A DNA stretch of 6,822 nucleotides from Bacteroidota bacterium. Its GTDB lineage: Bacteria; Bacteroidota; Bacteroidia; Bacteroidales; WCHB1-69. A program made the position numbers and the translations under genes. This document shows positions 5,808 to 6,822 of this stretch, piece by piece. Location: contig JAEWNB010000133.1 in the NCBI GenBank assembly GCA_023392945.1, forward strand, positions 1-6,822, read 5' to 3'. The first letter of the stretch is position 1; each line of letters opens with the position of its first letter. Under the pieces are notes generated by a model, which was not told the DNA's origin, searched no databases, and was given only the letters and a program-made list of their open reading frames with translations.

Positions 5808-5882
5808 GGGAGTTTAGCTCAGCTGGTTTAGAGCATCTGCCTTACAAGCAGAGGGTCGGGGGTTCGAATCCCTCAACTCCCA
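5808..5882 (+). tRNA. tRNA-Val (anticodon UAC)
   Basis: A 75-base cloverleaf with no mismatched stem. Acceptor arms GGGAGTT (5808-5814) and AACTCCC (5875-5881) pair over 7 bp. The D stem is GCTC/GAGC (5817-5820, 5831-5834). The anticodon stem TCTGC/GCAGA flanks loop CTTACAA (5841-5847), giving anticodon TAC at 5843-5845, which reads GUA and other Val codons. The variable loop is 5853-5857, and the T stem GGGGG/CCCTC (one G-T pair) encloses TTCGAAT. The discriminator is A5882, followed by CA, so CCA is not encoded and must be added by the tRNA nucleotidyltransferase. It stands alone, with its own promoter and terminator. Confidence 0.97.
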
Positions 5883-5883
5883 C

Positions 5884-5918
5884 AAAAAAAGACAAGCTTT
5901 AAAAGCTTGTCTTTTTTT
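5884..5918 (+). terminator. Rho-independent terminator of tRNA-Val, symmetric
   Basis: GACAAGC (5891-5897) pairs with GCTTGTC (5905-5911), with extra A/T pairs possible toward the loop. The stem is preceded by seven A (5884-5890) and followed by seven T (5912-5918), so it can work from either strand. It begins one base after the mature tRNA 3' end. Confidence 0.9.
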
Positions 5919-6090
5919 ATATTTATCCGTCTAAAGAATCGTAATTAATAAAGCAACAGCGTTTCATTAGAAATAATGAGTAACTGATTAGAAAAAAACT
6001 GTAAAATAGAGATCTTTGTAACACAGAGAGCGGCAGAAGTTACTGACCCGAACCATAATCACAATCACCCAACACTTGCAAGGTCAGAAA
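5919..6090. other. Gene-free intergenic stretch
   Basis: I see no credible reading frame, RNA gene or repeat here. It lies between the tRNA terminator and the terminator of the minus-strand T9SS cargo gene, so it is a convergent transcription spacer. Confidence 0.5.
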
Positions 6091-6125
6091 TGAAAATCCG
6101 ACGGCATGTTATACTCACCGTCGGA
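6091..6125 (-). terminator. Rho-independent terminator of the T9SS cargo gene
   Basis: On the minus strand, TCCGACGG (6125-6118) pairs with CCGTCGGA (6104-6097) over 8 bp around a 13-base loop, followed by TTTTCATTTC (6096 and below). The T-run is short and interrupted, but the GC-rich stem stands out in this AT-rich region. It lies 41 bases beyond the stop codon of the minus-strand gene (6168-6166). Confidence 0.7.
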
Positions 6126-6165
6126 CTTTATAAATATAAAAGCTGAAGTTTCCCTATCTATTACA

Positions 6166-6822
6166 TCAATTTTTCACAATCTTTGAAGTAGTAATTAGCT
6201 TCTCGGCTGAAAATACTTTAAGGAAATAAATTCCATTGCTAAAATCCTGCAACTCGATTTGGGTTTCATTTGCATCTTCAACTTTAATAATTTTAACCAA
6301 TTTTCCATTTATATCAAAAATTCGGATTGAAGTCATAACCAATAAGGGGTCATTATTTCGAACCGTTACATATTGTGTAGTAGGATTTGGAAAAATGTCA
6401 ATATTGGCAAGCTTATCAATTTCCGTTACTGAAATTGTAGATTGAATAATAAGTTCGGCGGGAGAAGAGAGTCCGCAATCATTAACAGCAATGACTGAAA
6501 GAGTCCCCATACCGGCTGTCGGAATGGTCAGTTGAACATTATTGATGGTGCTTTGAGCTAAAGTCCAATTCGGATTGGTGATGGTCCACTGATAGAGTTC
6601 CGCATTGGGAACGGCTGAAATGGTATACATATAAGGTCCTTCTTCAAAGATGAAAGCAGAACCTGAGATAGTATGCCCACTCATATCAGGCAACGGATTC
6701 ACAGTCAGATTCAGCGATATAGTACTATCACATCCTGATTGTGATGAAAGATAGAGGTAGTAGGTAAATAATCCGGCACTATCTTGAACAGGCAAGTTAA
6801 ATCCATTTTCAGTATAATTGTT
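6166..6822 (-). CDS. T9SS type A sorting domain-containing secreted protein (C-terminal part)
   Basis: The frame is open to the right edge, so the N-terminus lies outside; 218 residues are visible. Residues 1-44 (NNYTENGFNLPVQDSAGLF..., then GCDSTISLNLTVNP) are the end of a repeat seen in large Bacteroidetes surface proteins. Residues 50-128 resemble a PKD-like Ig fold, with AELYQWTITNPNW (74-86) and a late VNDCGLSS (113-120). Residues about 138-218 are a type A C-terminal sorting domain: IDIFPNPTTQYVTV (141-154), IRIFDINGKLVK (166-177), FSNGIYFLKV (194-203) and KIVKN at the end. This domain directs export through the outer membrane by the type IX system, where it is cleaved and cargo is anchored or released. 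The function of the missing part is unknown. A start at the TTG near 6795 should not be used. Confidence 0.9.
   Translation of the reverse strand, partial: NNYTENGFNLPVQDSAGLFTYYLYLSSQSGCDSTISLNLTVNPLPDMSGHTISGSAFIFEEGPYMYTISAVPNAELYQWTITNPNWTLAQSTINNVQLTIPTAGMGTLSVIAVNDCGLSSPAELIIQSTISVTEIDKLANIDIFPNPTTQYVTVRNNDPLLVMTSIRIFDINGKLVKIIKVEDANETQIELQDFSNGIYFLKVFSAEKLITTSKIVKN

Noticed and set aside
5858..5920. Attachment site for an integrated element at the tRNA-Val 3' end
   Set aside because: No integrase gene and no second copy of the tRNA 3' segment occur in the window; the sequence after the tRNA is an ordinary terminator.
6236..6445. 69-codon plus-strand reading frame opposite the T9SS cargo gene
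   Set aside because: Antisense shadow of the sorting domain with no independent support.

Overview
The window looks like chromosomal DNA from a Bacteroidota (Bacteroidetes) organism. The evidence is a type IX secretion (T9SS) type A sorting domain at the right end, three or four promoter cores matching the Bacteroidetes -7 consensus TAnnTTTG, near absence of Shine-Dalgarno sequences, AT-rich codon use, and the DUF3822-like gene next to rsmD. I cannot place it to genus. No insertion sequence, integrase, CRISPR array or phage gene is visible; most of the window is core-genome housekeeping.

Left block (1-1039, minus strand): an HD-fold phosphohydrolase-like gene is followed closely by two tandem paralogous PspC-domain membrane protein genes, the second cut by the window edge. 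A 111-base divergent intergenic region (1040-1150) carries back-to-back promoter cores.

Middle block (1178-5698, plus strand): folK (folate pathway) and a deoxynucleoside kinase gene form a two-gene unit. A new promoter near 2300 then precedes a single-pass membrane protein with pseudopilin-like architecture, a DUF3822-like protein that may have an actin/PilM-like fold, rsmD (16S rRNA methyltransferase), pth (peptidyl-tRNA hydrolase) and an outer-membrane beta-barrel protein. The spacing (1, 61, 32 and 37 bases) suits one operon.

Right block (5699-6822): an A-rich leader and promoter precede a single tRNA-Val(UAC) gene with a strong, symmetric terminator. A gene-free stretch with a second hairpin terminator follows, then the 3' end of a minus-strand T9SS cargo protein that continues past the right edge.

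The least explained part is the pseudopilin-like plus DUF3822-like pair (2352-3720). It resembles a minimal pilin and PilM/GspL-like partnership, but that is inference from architecture and needs structural comparison. Other points worth attention are an HD protein with Cys in place of the catalytic-site His, and a folK start that should be moved because the longest frame begins inside the promoter.
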